This document shows positions 1 to 7,358 of a DNA stretch of 64,000 bases, piece after piece (position 1 is the first letter of the stretch; each line of letters opens with the position of its first letter). Both the position numbers and the translations under genes were made by a program. The DNA is taken from positions 2,358,501 to 2,422,500 of the forward strand of contig NZ_CP038267.1 in the NCBI RefSeq assembly GCF_004564375.1. The letters are read 5' to 3'. This stretch comes from Nocardioides euryhalodurans (GTDB taxonomy: Bacteria; Actinomycetota; Actinomycetes; Propionibacteriales; Nocardioidaceae). The notes below the pieces were generated by a model. That model searched no databases, was not told where the DNA came from, and saw only the letters and a program-made list of their open reading frames with translations.

Positions 1-168
1 GTCGATGTCGAGGTAGCTCGTCACCGCGACGGCCTCGTCGCAGGCGCGGACGTGGGGAGCCGACAGGTCGACGTCGGAGTGCAGCGCGACGGTCGGGACG
101 CCCAGCCGGCGGGCGGTGCGGGCGATCCGGACGGTGATCTCGCCGCGGTTGGCGATCAGGAGCTTCAT
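1..168 (-). CDS. Acyl-CoA carboxylase alpha subunit (biotin carboxylase), N-terminus only
   Basis: Seen: 56 codons from an ATG at 168 running off the left edge of the window. The first residues read [20 protein letters not shown], the classic opening of biotin carboxylase (LIANRGEI). A purine-rich stretch lies about 10 bases before the ATG. Known: this subunit carboxylates biotin with ATP and bicarbonate and works with a carboxyltransferase. Context: it lies 92 bp downstream of the carboxyltransferase gene on the same strand, so the two form an operon. Inferred: alpha subunit of a methylcrotonyl-CoA-type carboxylase (AccA1-like) in leucine catabolism; the biotin-carrier part lies outside the window. 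Confidence 0.85.
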   Translation of the reverse strand, partial: MKLLIANRGEITVRIARTARRLGVPTVALHSDVDLSAPHVRACDEAVAVTSYLDID

Positions 169-260
169 CGGTCGGCCGCCTCTCCCCGGGGCCTCGGGGT
201 CCCCATGGCGTTGTTCGCGGAGGAGCGGAGCGGGAGAGCGGAGAACGTCATGGGGTGAGA

Positions 261-1832
261 TCACATCCGGAAGATGCCGTAGGAGGGGTCGGGCACGGGC
301 GCCTGGGCCGCGGCGGCCAGGCCCATCCCCAGCACCCGGCGGGTGTCGGCAGGGTCGATGACGCCGTCGTCCCAGAGGCGGGCGGTGGCGTAGTAGGGCG
401 AGCCTTGGTGCTCGTACTGGTCGCGGATCGGCGCCTTGAACGACTCCTCGTCCTCGGCCGACCACTCCTCGCCCCGGGCCTCGAGCCCGTCGCGGCGGAC
501 GGTCGAGAGCACGCTGGCCGCCTGCTCGCCGCCCATCACCGAGATCCGGGCGTTGGGCCACATCCAGAGGAAGCGCGGGTCGTAGGCCCGCCCGCACATG
601 CCGTAGTTGCCGGCGCCGAACGAGCCGCCGATCACGACGGTGAACTTCGGCACCACGCTGCAGGCCACCGCGGTCACGAGCTTGGCGCCGTCGCGGGCGA
701 TGCCGCGGTTCTCGTACTCGCGGCCGACCATGAAGCCGGTGATGTTCTGCAGGAACACCAGCGGGATGCCGCGCTGGTTGCACAGCTGGATGAAGTGGGC
801 GCCCTTGAGCGCGGACTCGCTGAAGAGGATGCCGTTGTTGGCGACGATGCCGACCTCGTGGCCCCAGATCCGCGCGAAGCCGCAGACCAGGGTCTCGCCG
901 TAGAGCTGCTTGAACTCGTGGAAGCGGCTGGCGTCGACCACGCGGCGGATCACCTCGCGCACGTCGTACGGCGTCCGGGTGTCGCTGGGCACCACGTCGT
1001 AGAGCGTCGCCGGGTCCTCGTGGGGCTCCTCCGGCTCGACGGGGGGCCGACCCCGGGTGACGCCGCGCGGCAGCGTGTCGACGATGGACCGCACGATCGA
1101 CAGCGCGTGGGCGTCGTCCTCGGCGAGGTGGTCGACGACGCCGGAGGTGCGGGCGTGGACGTCGCCACCGCCGAGCTCCTCGGCGGTGACGACCTCGCCG
1201 GTCGCCGCCTTCACCAGCGGCGGACCGCCGAGGAAGATCGTGCCCTGCTCCTTGACGATCACGGACTCGTCCGACATCGCCGGGACGTACGCCCCACCGG
1301 CCGTGCACGAGCCCATGACGCTGGCGATCTGCGGGATGCCGCGGCCGGAGAGGTTGGCCTGGTTGAAGAAGATCCGGCCGAAGTGCTCTCGGTCGGGGAA
1401 GACCTCGTCCTGCATCGGCAGGAAGGCGCCGCCGGAGTCGACCAGGTAGACGCAGGGGAGGTGGTTGTCGGAGGCCACGGTCTGCGCACGCAGGTGCTTC
1501 TTGACGGTGATCGGGTAGTAGGTGCCGCCCTTGACGGTCGCGTCGTTGGCGACGACCACGCACTCGCGCCCGCTGATCCGCCCGATGCCGGTCACGATCC
1601 CCGCGCTCGGGACGGCGTAGGCGTCGTCGGCGTCCCGGCCGTACATGCCGTACGCCGCCAGCGGGCTCAGCTCGAGGAACGGGCTGCCCGGGTCGAGCAA
1701 CCGGTCGACCCGCTCGCGGACGAGCAGCTTGCCGCGGTCGGTGTGCTTCTGGCGGGCGCTCTCCGAGCCACCCTGTCGCGCGGTGGCGAGGCGCTCGCGC
1801 AGCTCCTCGACGAGATCCTTCATGCCGGTCAC
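261..1832 (-). CDS. accD1: Acyl-CoA carboxylase carboxyltransferase (beta) subunit, methylcrotonyl-CoA type
   Basis: 523 residues, full length for the family. Seen: the N-terminal carboxyltransferase half includes [18 protein letters not shown] and [16 protein letters not shown]; the C-terminal half includes [20 protein letters not shown] and [20 protein letters not shown]. These are typical of 3-methylcrotonyl-CoA carboxylase beta rather than propionyl-CoA carboxylase. Start: GTG at 1832, because a TAACCT -10-like box (1839-1844) ends 6 bases before it, fitting a leaderless transcript; ATG at 1823 is the alternative. Role: transfers the carboxyl group from biotin to the acyl-CoA in the cytoplasm. 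Regulation: an 18-bp palindrome at 1840-1857 covers the promoter and nearly matches the one at the tetR gene (5752-5769). Exact acyl-CoA specificity is inferred. Confidence 0.85.
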   Translation of the reverse strand: MTGMKDLVEELRERLATARQGGSESARQKHTDRGKLLVRERVDRLLDPGSPFLELSPLAAYGMYGRDADDAYAVPSAGIVTGIGRISGRECVVVANDATVKGGTYYPITVKKHLRAQTVASDNHLPCVYLVDSGGAFLPMQDEVFPDREHFGRIFFNQANLSGRGIPQIASVMGSCTAGGAYVPAMSDESVIVKEQGTIFLGGPPLVKAATGEVVTAEELGGGDVHARTSGVVDHLAEDDAHALSIVRSIVDTLPRGVTRGRPPVEPEEPHEDPATLYDVVPSDTRTPYDVREVIRRVVDASRFHEFKQLYGETLVCGFARIWGHEVGIVANNGILFSESALKGAHFIQLCNQRGIPLVFLQNITGFMVGREYENRGIARDGAKLVTAVACSVVPKFTVVIGGSFGAGNYGMCGRAYDPRFLWMWPNARISVMGGEQAASVLSTVRRDGLEARGEEWSAEDEESFKAPIRDQYEHQGSPYYATARLWDDGVIDPADTRRVLGMGLAAAAQAPVPDPSYGIFRM

Positions 1833-1839
1833 CCTGACA

Positions 1840-1857
1840 GGTTAGCGATCGTTAACC
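1840..1857. promoter_or_regulatory. Palindromic operator/promoter of the carboxylase operon
   Basis: GGTTAGCGATCGTTAACC, two 8-bp arms with one mismatch around AT. It differs at two positions from the perfect palindrome at 5752-5769 in front of the tetR gene. Read on the minus strand its downstream arm contains TAACCT, a plausible -10 box six bases before the GTG start. Binding of a TetR repressor here would occlude the promoter. The link to the 5779-6348 regulator is inferred from sequence identity. Confidence 0.7.
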
Positions 1858-2062
1858 TCGCGTGCCACGTCCGGGGCACCGTCGCCGCGGACCTGGTGGG
1901 CGCAGCCCGCCGGTGTCACGAACCGGAAACGATCGCACGCTTTCCGACGTCACAGGGCGCCAACGGCGGCAACCGTCGTCTACGGTGACACGACCGACCC
2001 CGCCTCCCACGGGCCACCAGCCTGGCGTACGAGGGTCACCGCACGATGACCACCGCCCGCTC

Positions 2063-2722
2063 ATGCGCTGGAGGACCGTGACCTTCGCCGAATACCTCGC
2101 CAACAGCTACGACAACCTCATCGAGCTCTCGCTCGAGCACATCCAGCTGGTCCTCGTCTCGATGGGGATCGCGATCCTGGTCGGCCTGCCGCTGGGCGTG
2201 CTGGCCCACCGCCGTCGCTTCACCCGGGCGCCGATCCTCAGCGCCACGTCCTTCTTCCTGACCCTGCCCTCGCTGGCCCTCTTCGCGATCTTCGTCCCGA
2301 TCTTCGGGCTCGGCGCACCGCCCGCGATCGCCGGTCTCACCCTCTACGCGCTGCTGCCGATCGTGGCCAACACCATCGCCGGCCTGAGCTCGGTGGATCC
2401 CGCGATCGTCAAGGCGTCGAGCGGGATGGGCATGGGGTCGGCCCGCCGGCTGCTGCAGGTCGAGATGCCGCTGGCATGGCCGGTGATCATCACCGGCATC
2501 CGCGTGTCCACGCAGGTCGTGGTCGGCATCGCCGCCATCGCGGCCCTCGTGGGCGGTCCCGGACTGGGCCAGGAGATCTTCCGCGGCATCCGTTCGGTCC
2601 CCAACGCCAACGCCCCGAACCTGATCTACGGCGGCACCCTGGCCGTGGTCGTGCTGGCCCTGCTCTTCGACGCCGCCTTCGTCCTGATCCGCCGACTGAC
2701 CACCTCGCGAGGTATCCGATGA
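2063..2722 (+). CDS. Osmoprotectant (glycine betaine/choline-type) ABC transporter permease
   Basis: 219 residues with about five to six hydrophobic segments. Seen: the ABC permease EAA-type region around KASSGMGMGSARRLLQVEMP, followed by ALVGGPGLGQEIFRGI, typical of the ProW/OpuCB family. Start: ATG at 2063 has no clear ribosome site; GTG at 2078 is an alternative that fits the alignment start TFAEYLANS. Its stop overlaps the ATPase start (ATGA at 2719-2722), showing translational coupling. Role: inner channel subunit for compatible-solute import. The operon has two different permeases (this one and 3888-4682), as in OpuC systems. Substrate is inferred. Confidence 0.85.
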   Translation: MRWRTVTFAEYLANSYDNLIELSLEHIQLVLVSMGIAILVGLPLGVLAHRRRFTRAPILSATSFFLTLPSLALFAIFVPIFGLGAPPAIAGLTLYALLPIVANTIAGLSSVDPAIVKASSGMGMGSARRLLQVEMPLAWPVIITGIRVSTQVVVGIAAIAALVGGPGLGQEIFRGIRSVPNANAPNLIYGGTLAVVVLALLFDAAFVLIRRLTTSRGIR

Positions 2723-3888
2723 CCGAGACCATGATCGAGCTGGTCGAGCTGACCAAGCAGTTCCCCGGCCAGAAGCAGCCCGCCGTCGACCGTCTCAGCC
2801 TGTCGGTGCCCCGCGGCGAGATCGTGGTGCTGGTCGGCCCGTCGGGCTGCGGCAAGACCACGTCGATGGAGCTGGTCAACCGGCTGATCGAGCCCACCTC
2901 GGGTCACATCGTGCTCGACGGCGAGGACGTCACGAGCGCAGATCCCGACCAGCTCCGGCGCCGGATCGGCTACGTCATCCAGGAGACCGGCCTCCTCCCC
3001 CACCGCACCATCGCCCAGAACATCGCGACCGTGCCCAAGCTGAACGGCTGGGACAAGGGCCGGATCGGCGAGCGGGTCGACGAGCTGCTCGGGCTGGTCG
3101 GCATGGACCCCGGGACCTACCGCTCCCGCTACCCCAAGGAGCTCTCCGGCGGCCAGCGGCAGCGGGTGGGCGTGGCGAGGGCGATGGCAGCCGACCCGCC
3201 GGTGATGCTGATGGACGAGCCGTTTGGCGCCATCGACCCGATCACCCGCGAGCGGCTGCAGAACGAGTTCCTGCGCCTGCACCAGCAGATCCGGAAGACG
3301 GTCATCTTCGTCACCCACGACATCGACGAGGCGATCAAGATGGGGGACAAGATCGCGGTCCTGCGCGACCAGTCGCACGTCGCCCAGTTCGACACCCCGG
3401 AGAACATCCTCACCAGCCCGGCCGACGACTACGTCGCCGACTTCATCGGTGCCGGCGCCTCCCTCAAGCGGCTGAACCTCTCGCGGGTCCGCGACCTGGA
3501 GGTGACCTCCGACGCGCCCACCGGCGCGACCACGGAGGACCCCGCCGTGCTGCAGCGCCGGCTCGGCGACTCCGACTGGTCGGCGATGCTGCTCCTCGAC
3601 GGGGAGCGACGGCCCTCCCGCTGGGTCACTGCCGGCGACCTGCGACGCGACGAGCCGCTGGACCGCGTGGGCCTCCCGGCCCGGGCCCTCGTCGAGCCGC
3701 ACGCCACGCTGGCCGACGCCCTCAACGAGCTGATCACCTCCAACGGAGGCTGCGCGATCATCGTCGACGGCCGCGGCGCCTACCAGGGCATCGTCGACCT
3801 CGAGACGATCATGGCCGCGGTCCGGACGATGCGTGACCAGCACGCCGCCTTCTACCTCGCGCAGAAGTCGCACGCCGAGGGGGCCTGA
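2719..3888 (+). CDS. Osmoprotectant ABC transporter ATP-binding protein with C-terminal CBS pair
   Basis: 389 residues. Seen: Walker A GPSGCGKTT at residues 40-48, signature LSGGQRQRVGVARA, Walker B VMLMDEPFGAID, switch histidine in FVTHDIDEA, then a C-terminal region of about 140 residues with CBS features (two motifs ending in CAIIVDGRGAYQGIVDLETI). Known: in OpuA/OpuC-type transporters the CBS pair senses ionic strength and gates transport. Context: second gene of the osmolyte operon; it overlaps both neighbouring permease genes by 1-4 bases. Role: energises compatible-solute uptake at the cytoplasmic face. Confidence 0.9.
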   Translation: MTETMIELVELTKQFPGQKQPAVDRLSLSVPRGEIVVLVGPSGCGKTTSMELVNRLIEPTSGHIVLDGEDVTSADPDQLRRRIGYVIQETGLLPHRTIAQNIATVPKLNGWDKGRIGERVDELLGLVGMDPGTYRSRYPKELSGGQRQRVGVARAMAADPPVMLMDEPFGAIDPITRERLQNEFLRLHQQIRKTVIFVTHDIDEAIKMGDKIAVLRDQSHVAQFDTPENILTSPADDYVADFIGAGASLKRLNLSRVRDLEVTSDAPTGATTEDPAVLQRRLGDSDWSAMLLLDGERRPSRWVTAGDLRRDEPLDRVGLPARALVEPHATLADALNELITSNGGCAIIVDGRGAYQGIVDLETIMAAVRTMRDQHAAFYLAQKSHAEGA

Positions 3889-4682
3889 TGGCCGCCCTCG
3901 AGACCGCCACCTCCGCCGACGTCGCGGCCACCAGCCGGGTCGCCGCACCCTCGCACCGCCCGACGCCGCTCGAGTGGTGGGGGATGCCCGTGTTCCTGCT
4001 GGTGGTCGGCACCGCGACGTACCTCTGGATCAGCTCGCAGGACCTCGACTCGATCGAGGCCCGGGTGCTCAGCCGCGACGTCCTCGTCGAGCGCACCATC
4101 GAGCACATCCAGCTCACGCTGGTCTCCACGGTGATCGTGCTGCTCATCGCGATCCCGCTGGGGATCGTGCTCAGCCGGCGCTGGGCGCGTCCGGCCGTGC
4201 CCGTCGTGCTGGGGATCGCCAACATCGGCCAGGGCGTCCCGTCGATCGGGCTGCTCGCCGTCATCTTCGTGGCCTTCGGGAGCCTCGGCTTCACGCCGGT
4301 GGTCATCGGCCTCGTCGCCTACTCCACGCTCCCGATCCTCCGCAACACCCTGGTCGGCCTGCAGCAGGTCGACCCGAGCCTGATCAAGGCGTCCCGCGGC
4401 ATGGGGATGTCCCCCCTCGGCGTGCTCCGCCGGGTGGAGCTCCCGCTCGCCGTCCCGGTCATGTTCGCGGGCCTGCGCACCGCCCTGGTGATCAACGTCG
4501 GCACCGCCACGCTCGCGACCTTCTTCGGAGCCGGCGGCCTCGGCTACGTCATCTTCAGCGGCATCGGGCTCAACCGCGACACGATCCTGGTCGTCGGGGT
4601 CGTGCTGGTCTCGGGCCTGGCCCTCCTCGTCAGCTACCTCGCCGGGATGGCCGGCCGGTTGCTGGCGCCCCGCGGGCTCTGA
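3888..4682 (+). CDS. Osmoprotectant ABC transporter permease, second subunit
   Basis: 264 residues, with about 45 extra N-terminal residues before the permease core. Seen: hydrophobic segments starting near residue 30, EAA-type loop KASRGMGMSPLGVLRRVELP, and a FFGAGGLGYVIFSGIGLNRD segment that mirrors the first permease (LVGGPGLGQEIFRGI), so the two are paralogues. Start ATG overlaps the ATPase stop by one base (TGATG). Role: forms the membrane channel as a heterodimer with the 2063-2722 product (inferred). Followed by the binding protein after 43 bp. Confidence 0.87.
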   Translation: MAALETATSADVAATSRVAAPSHRPTPLEWWGMPVFLLVVGTATYLWISSQDLDSIEARVLSRDVLVERTIEHIQLTLVSTVIVLLIAIPLGIVLSRRWARPAVPVVLGIANIGQGVPSIGLLAVIFVAFGSLGFTPVVIGLVAYSTLPILRNTLVGLQQVDPSLIKASRGMGMSPLGVLRRVELPLAVPVMFAGLRTALVINVGTATLATFFGAGGLGYVIFSGIGLNRDTILVVGVVLVSGLALLVSYLAGMAGRLLAPRGL

Positions 4683-4725
4683 CGAGCCCCTCGATCTCTG
4701 ACACAACGCTCTCGGAAGGAGCACC

Positions 4726-5673
4726 ATGTTGAACCGGAAACTCATCGCCACCTGCGGCGCCCTCGCCCTGACCTTCGGCCTCGCCGCCTGCGGAGGCGAC
4801 GACGGCGGCTCGGCCACGGAGGGGACGCTCGAGGGCGCCTCGATCACCGTCGGGTCCAAGGACTTCGACGAGCAGCTGATCCTCGGCAACATCAGCAAGC
4901 TGGCCCTGGAGAACGCCGGCGCCGACGTGACCGACGAGATCAACACCGGCGGCACCGACGTCACCCGCGCCGCCCTGACCAGCGGCGAGATCGACACGTA
5001 CTGGGAGTACAACGGAACCGCCTGGATCTCCTTCTTCAAGGAGACCGAGCCGATCGCCGACCGCATCGAGCAGTACGAGGTCGTCGCGGAGCGGGACCTC
5101 GAGGAGAACGACCTCCACTGGCTGCAGCCGGCAGAGTTCAACAACACCTACGCCCTGGCGTTCCCGAGCGAGGCGGCCGAGGAGCTCGGCAACCCGGAGA
5201 CCCTCTCCGACCTCGCCGACCTGATCGCCGAGGACCCGGACGCCGCGACGCTGTGCGTGGAGAGCGAGTTCTCCGCCCGCGACGACGGTCTCCCGGGCAT
5301 GGAGGAGACCTACGGCTACCAGTTCCCGAAGGACAACGTGACGGTGCTCGACACCGCCATCGTCTACTCGGCGGCCGACAAGCAGGACCCGTGCAACTTC
5401 GGTGAGGTCTTCACCAGCGACGGCCGGGTCAGCGCGCTCGACCTCACGGTGCTCGAGGACGACCAGGGCTTCTTCCCGCTCTACAACCCGAGCCCGGTGT
5501 TCACCGACACCGTCTACTCCGAGTACGGCGAGGAGCTCGACGCGATCTTCGACCCGATCTCGGCGGCCCTGACCCAGGAGGAGATGACGGCGCTCAACGA
5601 GCGGGTCTCGGTCGACCTGGAGCTGCCCGAGGACGTCGCCGAGGACTGGATGTCGGAGAACGGCTTCATCTGA
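4726..5673 (+). CDS. Glycine betaine/choline-type substrate-binding lipoprotein of the ABC transporter
   Basis: 315 residues. Seen: lipoprotein signal with lipobox LAAC (Cys22), then an acidic linker and a mature domain beginning ITVGSKDFDEQLILGNI, the hallmark of the OpuAC/OsmX family (GSKxFxEQ). YWEYNGTAW is the conserved choline/betaine-site region. A strong ribosome site (GGAAGGAG) precedes the ATG. Role: captures the osmolyte outside the membrane and delivers it to the two permeases. Last gene of the operon, followed by a perfect 14-bp hairpin at 5690-5719. Confidence 0.9.
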   Translation: MLNRKLIATCGALALTFGLAACGGDDGGSATEGTLEGASITVGSKDFDEQLILGNISKLALENAGADVTDEINTGGTDVTRAALTSGEIDTYWEYNGTAWISFFKETEPIADRIEQYEVVAERDLEENDLHWLQPAEFNNTYALAFPSEAAEELGNPETLSDLADLIAEDPDAATLCVESEFSARDDGLPGMEETYGYQFPKDNVTVLDTAIVYSAADKQDPCNFGEVFTSDGRVSALDLTVLEDDQGFFPLYNPSPVFTDTVYSEYGEELDAIFDPISAALTQEEMTALNERVSVDLELPEDVAEDWMSENGFI

Positions 5674-5689
5674 GCCACGACCCGCGGCC

Positions 5690-5719
5690 GGCGGCCGGTG
5701 CGACCTCGCACCGGCCGCC
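5690..5719 (+). terminator. GC-rich hairpin after the osmolyte transporter operon
   Basis: Perfect 14-bp inverted repeat (arms 5690-5703 and 5706-5719, core GGCGGCCGGTGCGA) with almost no loop, starting 17 bases after the binding-protein stop codon. No T-run follows, as is common in high-GC actinobacteria. It separates the operon from the tetR promoter. Confidence 0.65.
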
Positions 5720-5751
5720 GTCCCACGTCCCGGGGACACGCGTCGCCACGG

Positions 5752-5769
5752 GGTTAGCGAGCGCTAACC
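5752..5769. promoter_or_regulatory. Perfect palindromic operator in the tetR promoter
   Basis: GGTTAGCGAGCGCTAACC is a perfect 18-bp palindrome. TAACCT at 5765-5770, overlapping its right arm, is a plausible -10 box 8 bases before the ATG at 5779, so transcription would be leaderless and blocked by repressor bound here. The site at 1840-1857 is nearly identical. Inferred: autoregulation by the TetR protein encoded immediately downstream. Confidence 0.75.
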
Positions 5770-5778
5770 TTGCGTGTC

Positions 5779-6348
5779 ATGACGACCGAGACCGCCACCC
5801 GGCGCGAGCAGGTGCTGGCGACCGCGGCGGACCTCTTCGCCACCCGGGGCTTCCACGGGGTGTCGGTCGCGGAGCTCGGGGCCGCCTGCGGCATCTCGGG
5901 ACCGGCGCTCTACAAGCACTTCCCGTCCAAGCAGGCGATCCTTGCCGAGATGCTGGTCTCGATCAGCGAGGAACTGCTCGCCGTCGGGCGGGAGCGGGTC
6001 ACCGCGGCCCCCGACGCCAAGGGGGCGGTGCGCGCTCTCGTGGGCTGGCACGTCGACTTCGCGCTGCGACGACGCAGCCTGATCGTGGTCCAGGACCGCG
6101 ACTGGGAGTCGCTGCCCGACGAGGCCCGCGAGCGCGTCCGCGCGCTCCAGCGGGCGTACGTCGACGTCTGGGCCGGCGAGCTGCGTCGGGTGCACCCCGG
6201 GCTGAGGCCGGACCGGGCGCGGGCGATGGCGCACGCCGCCTTCGGCCTCATCAACTCCACCCCGCACAGCGCCCTGCTGCCCGAGCCGCAGATGCGGAGG
6301 CTGCTGACCGAGATGGCCCTCGGGTCGCTGGGCGTCAGGCGCGACTGA
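5779..6348 (+). CDS. TetR-family transcriptional regulator, probable regulator of the acyl-CoA carboxylase operon
   Basis: 189 residues. Seen: N-terminal TetR helix-turn-helix, SVAELGAACGISGPALYKHF at about residues 28-47, then an all-helical ligand domain. ATG at 5779 lies 9 bases after a perfect palindrome and after a -10-like TAACCT. The same palindrome controls accD1 at 1840-1857. Known: in mycobacteria a TetR regulator is encoded beside the accA1/accD1 leucine-degradation genes. Inferred: it represses the carboxylase operon and itself and responds to an acyl-CoA or branched-chain intermediate. The stop overlaps the 3' end of the convergent zinc-finger gene by 14 bp. Confidence 0.85.
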   Translation: MTTETATRREQVLATAADLFATRGFHGVSVAELGAACGISGPALYKHFPSKQAILAEMLVSISEELLAVGRERVTAAPDAKGAVRALVGWHVDFALRRRSLIVVQDRDWESLPDEARERVRALQRAYVDVWAGELRRVHPGLRPDRARAMAHAAFGLINSTPHSALLPEPQMRRLLTEMALGSLGVRRD

Positions 6349-6682
6349 GCCGCGCGCAGTCGATGCAGGTGCGCGCCTCGGGGCGGGCCACCAGCCGCTC
6401 GGCGCCGACCGGGCGACCGCAGCGCTCGCAGGTTCCGTAGCTGCCGTCCCCGACCCGGGCCAGCGCCGCGTCCAGCTCGGCCAGCCGCTCGCGCGCCTGG
6501 CGCACCAGGGCACCCACCTGGGACCGCTCGAAGGCGATCGTCGCGCCCTCGGGGTCGTGCTCGTCGTCGGCGTTGGTGTCGAGCGAGGCCGCCACGACCT
6601 CGTCGAAGTCCTCGGTCAGGGACGCCAGCCGGCGCAGGGTGACGCGCCGGGCCTCCTCCAGGCGCTCCCTCGGGTCGGTCAT
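6335..6682 (-). CDS. DksA/TraR-type C4 zinc-finger protein
   Basis: 115 residues. Seen: a helical, acidic N-terminal two thirds (coiled-coil-like, ERLEEARRVTLRRLASLTED) and a C-terminal four-cysteine finger CERCGRP...RTCIDC, the DksA/TraR signature. Start: ATG at 6682; a longer in-frame extension upstream lacks family character. Known: such proteins can enter the RNA polymerase secondary channel, but actinobacterial members are poorly characterised. Context: on the same strand as and 7 bp downstream of the SWIM gene, so probably the last gene of the SNF2-SWIM operon. Its 3' end overlaps convergent tetR. Confidence 0.82.
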   Translation of the reverse strand: MTDPRERLEEARRVTLRRLASLTEDFDEVVAASLDTNADDEHDPEGATIAFERSQVGALVRQARERLAELDAALARVGDGSYGTCERCGRPVGAERLVARPEARTCIDCARLSRA

Positions 6683-6689
6683 CGCGGGC

Positions 6690-7358
6690 TCACAGCAGGT
6701 GGTCGACCGGGGCGTCGGGGTCGGCGAGCAGCTCCAGCACCCGGGCGGCACGCTGGGCGGCGTCGACGGCGAGGTCGAGGTCGGGGTCGGTCTCCTCGGG
6801 TCCGGCCGGTGCCGCGGCGTGGAGCCGGGCCAGGAGCTCGTCGCGCTCGATGCCCCGCAGCGCGAGCAGCACGAACGGGTCCGCCTCCAGCAGCCATGTC
6901 AGCTGCTGCAGCACGGCCAGCGCGTGGTGGCACGGGTCGGTCCACGGCTCACAGCTGCAGCGGGTGGCGAGCTCCCCGCCGAAGGGGAGCAGCTCGACAC
7001 CCGCCTCCTCTGCGTGCTCCACCAGGCCGTGGGGGAGGTCGCCGGCGAGCAGCGCAGCGACCCGTCCTGCCTCGGCGGCGACGGTCTCGGTGAAGGTCGC
7101 GAGCCCCGAGGCGTCGAGCACCGGCACGGATCCGGTCACGGTGAGGACGTCGTCCCCCTCCTCGACGGCGGCGAGGAACCCTCCGGGCTCGACCGTGATC
7201 GCACCGACCCGTCCACCCCGGGCCAGGGTCCGGCCGCGGCGCAGCTCCCCCTCGCCGTACGCCGACTCCTCGACGGCCCGGACCCAGGCCTTGCCCCACC
7301 AGGTGCGTGCGCGGGCAGCGGTACCGGGCCGGGGGGCGAGCCGGGCGTGCGTGGCCAT
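6690..7358 (-). CDS. SWIM zinc-finger protein
   Basis: 222 residues. Seen: a SWIM motif CxC...CxH (RCSCEPWTDPCHHA) near residue 135, preceded by an N-terminal region beginning TWWGKAWVRAVEE, typical of actinobacterial SWIM proteins. The start ATG overlaps the stop of the SNF2 helicase gene (ATGA at 7355-7358), so the two are translationally coupled. Known: SWIM domains bind DNA or protein and recur next to SNF2 ATPases. Inferred: accessory subunit of the helicase; the biological role is unknown. Confidence 0.85.
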   Translation of the reverse strand: MATHARLAPRPGTAARARTWWGKAWVRAVEESAYGEGELRRGRTLARGGRVGAITVEPGGFLAAVEEGDDVLTVTGSVPVLDASGLATFTETVAAEAGRVAALLAGDLPHGLVEHAEEAGVELLPFGGELATRCSCEPWTDPCHHALAVLQQLTWLLEADPFVLLALRGIERDELLARLHAAAPAGPEETDPDLDLAVDAAQRAARVLELLADPDAPVDHLL

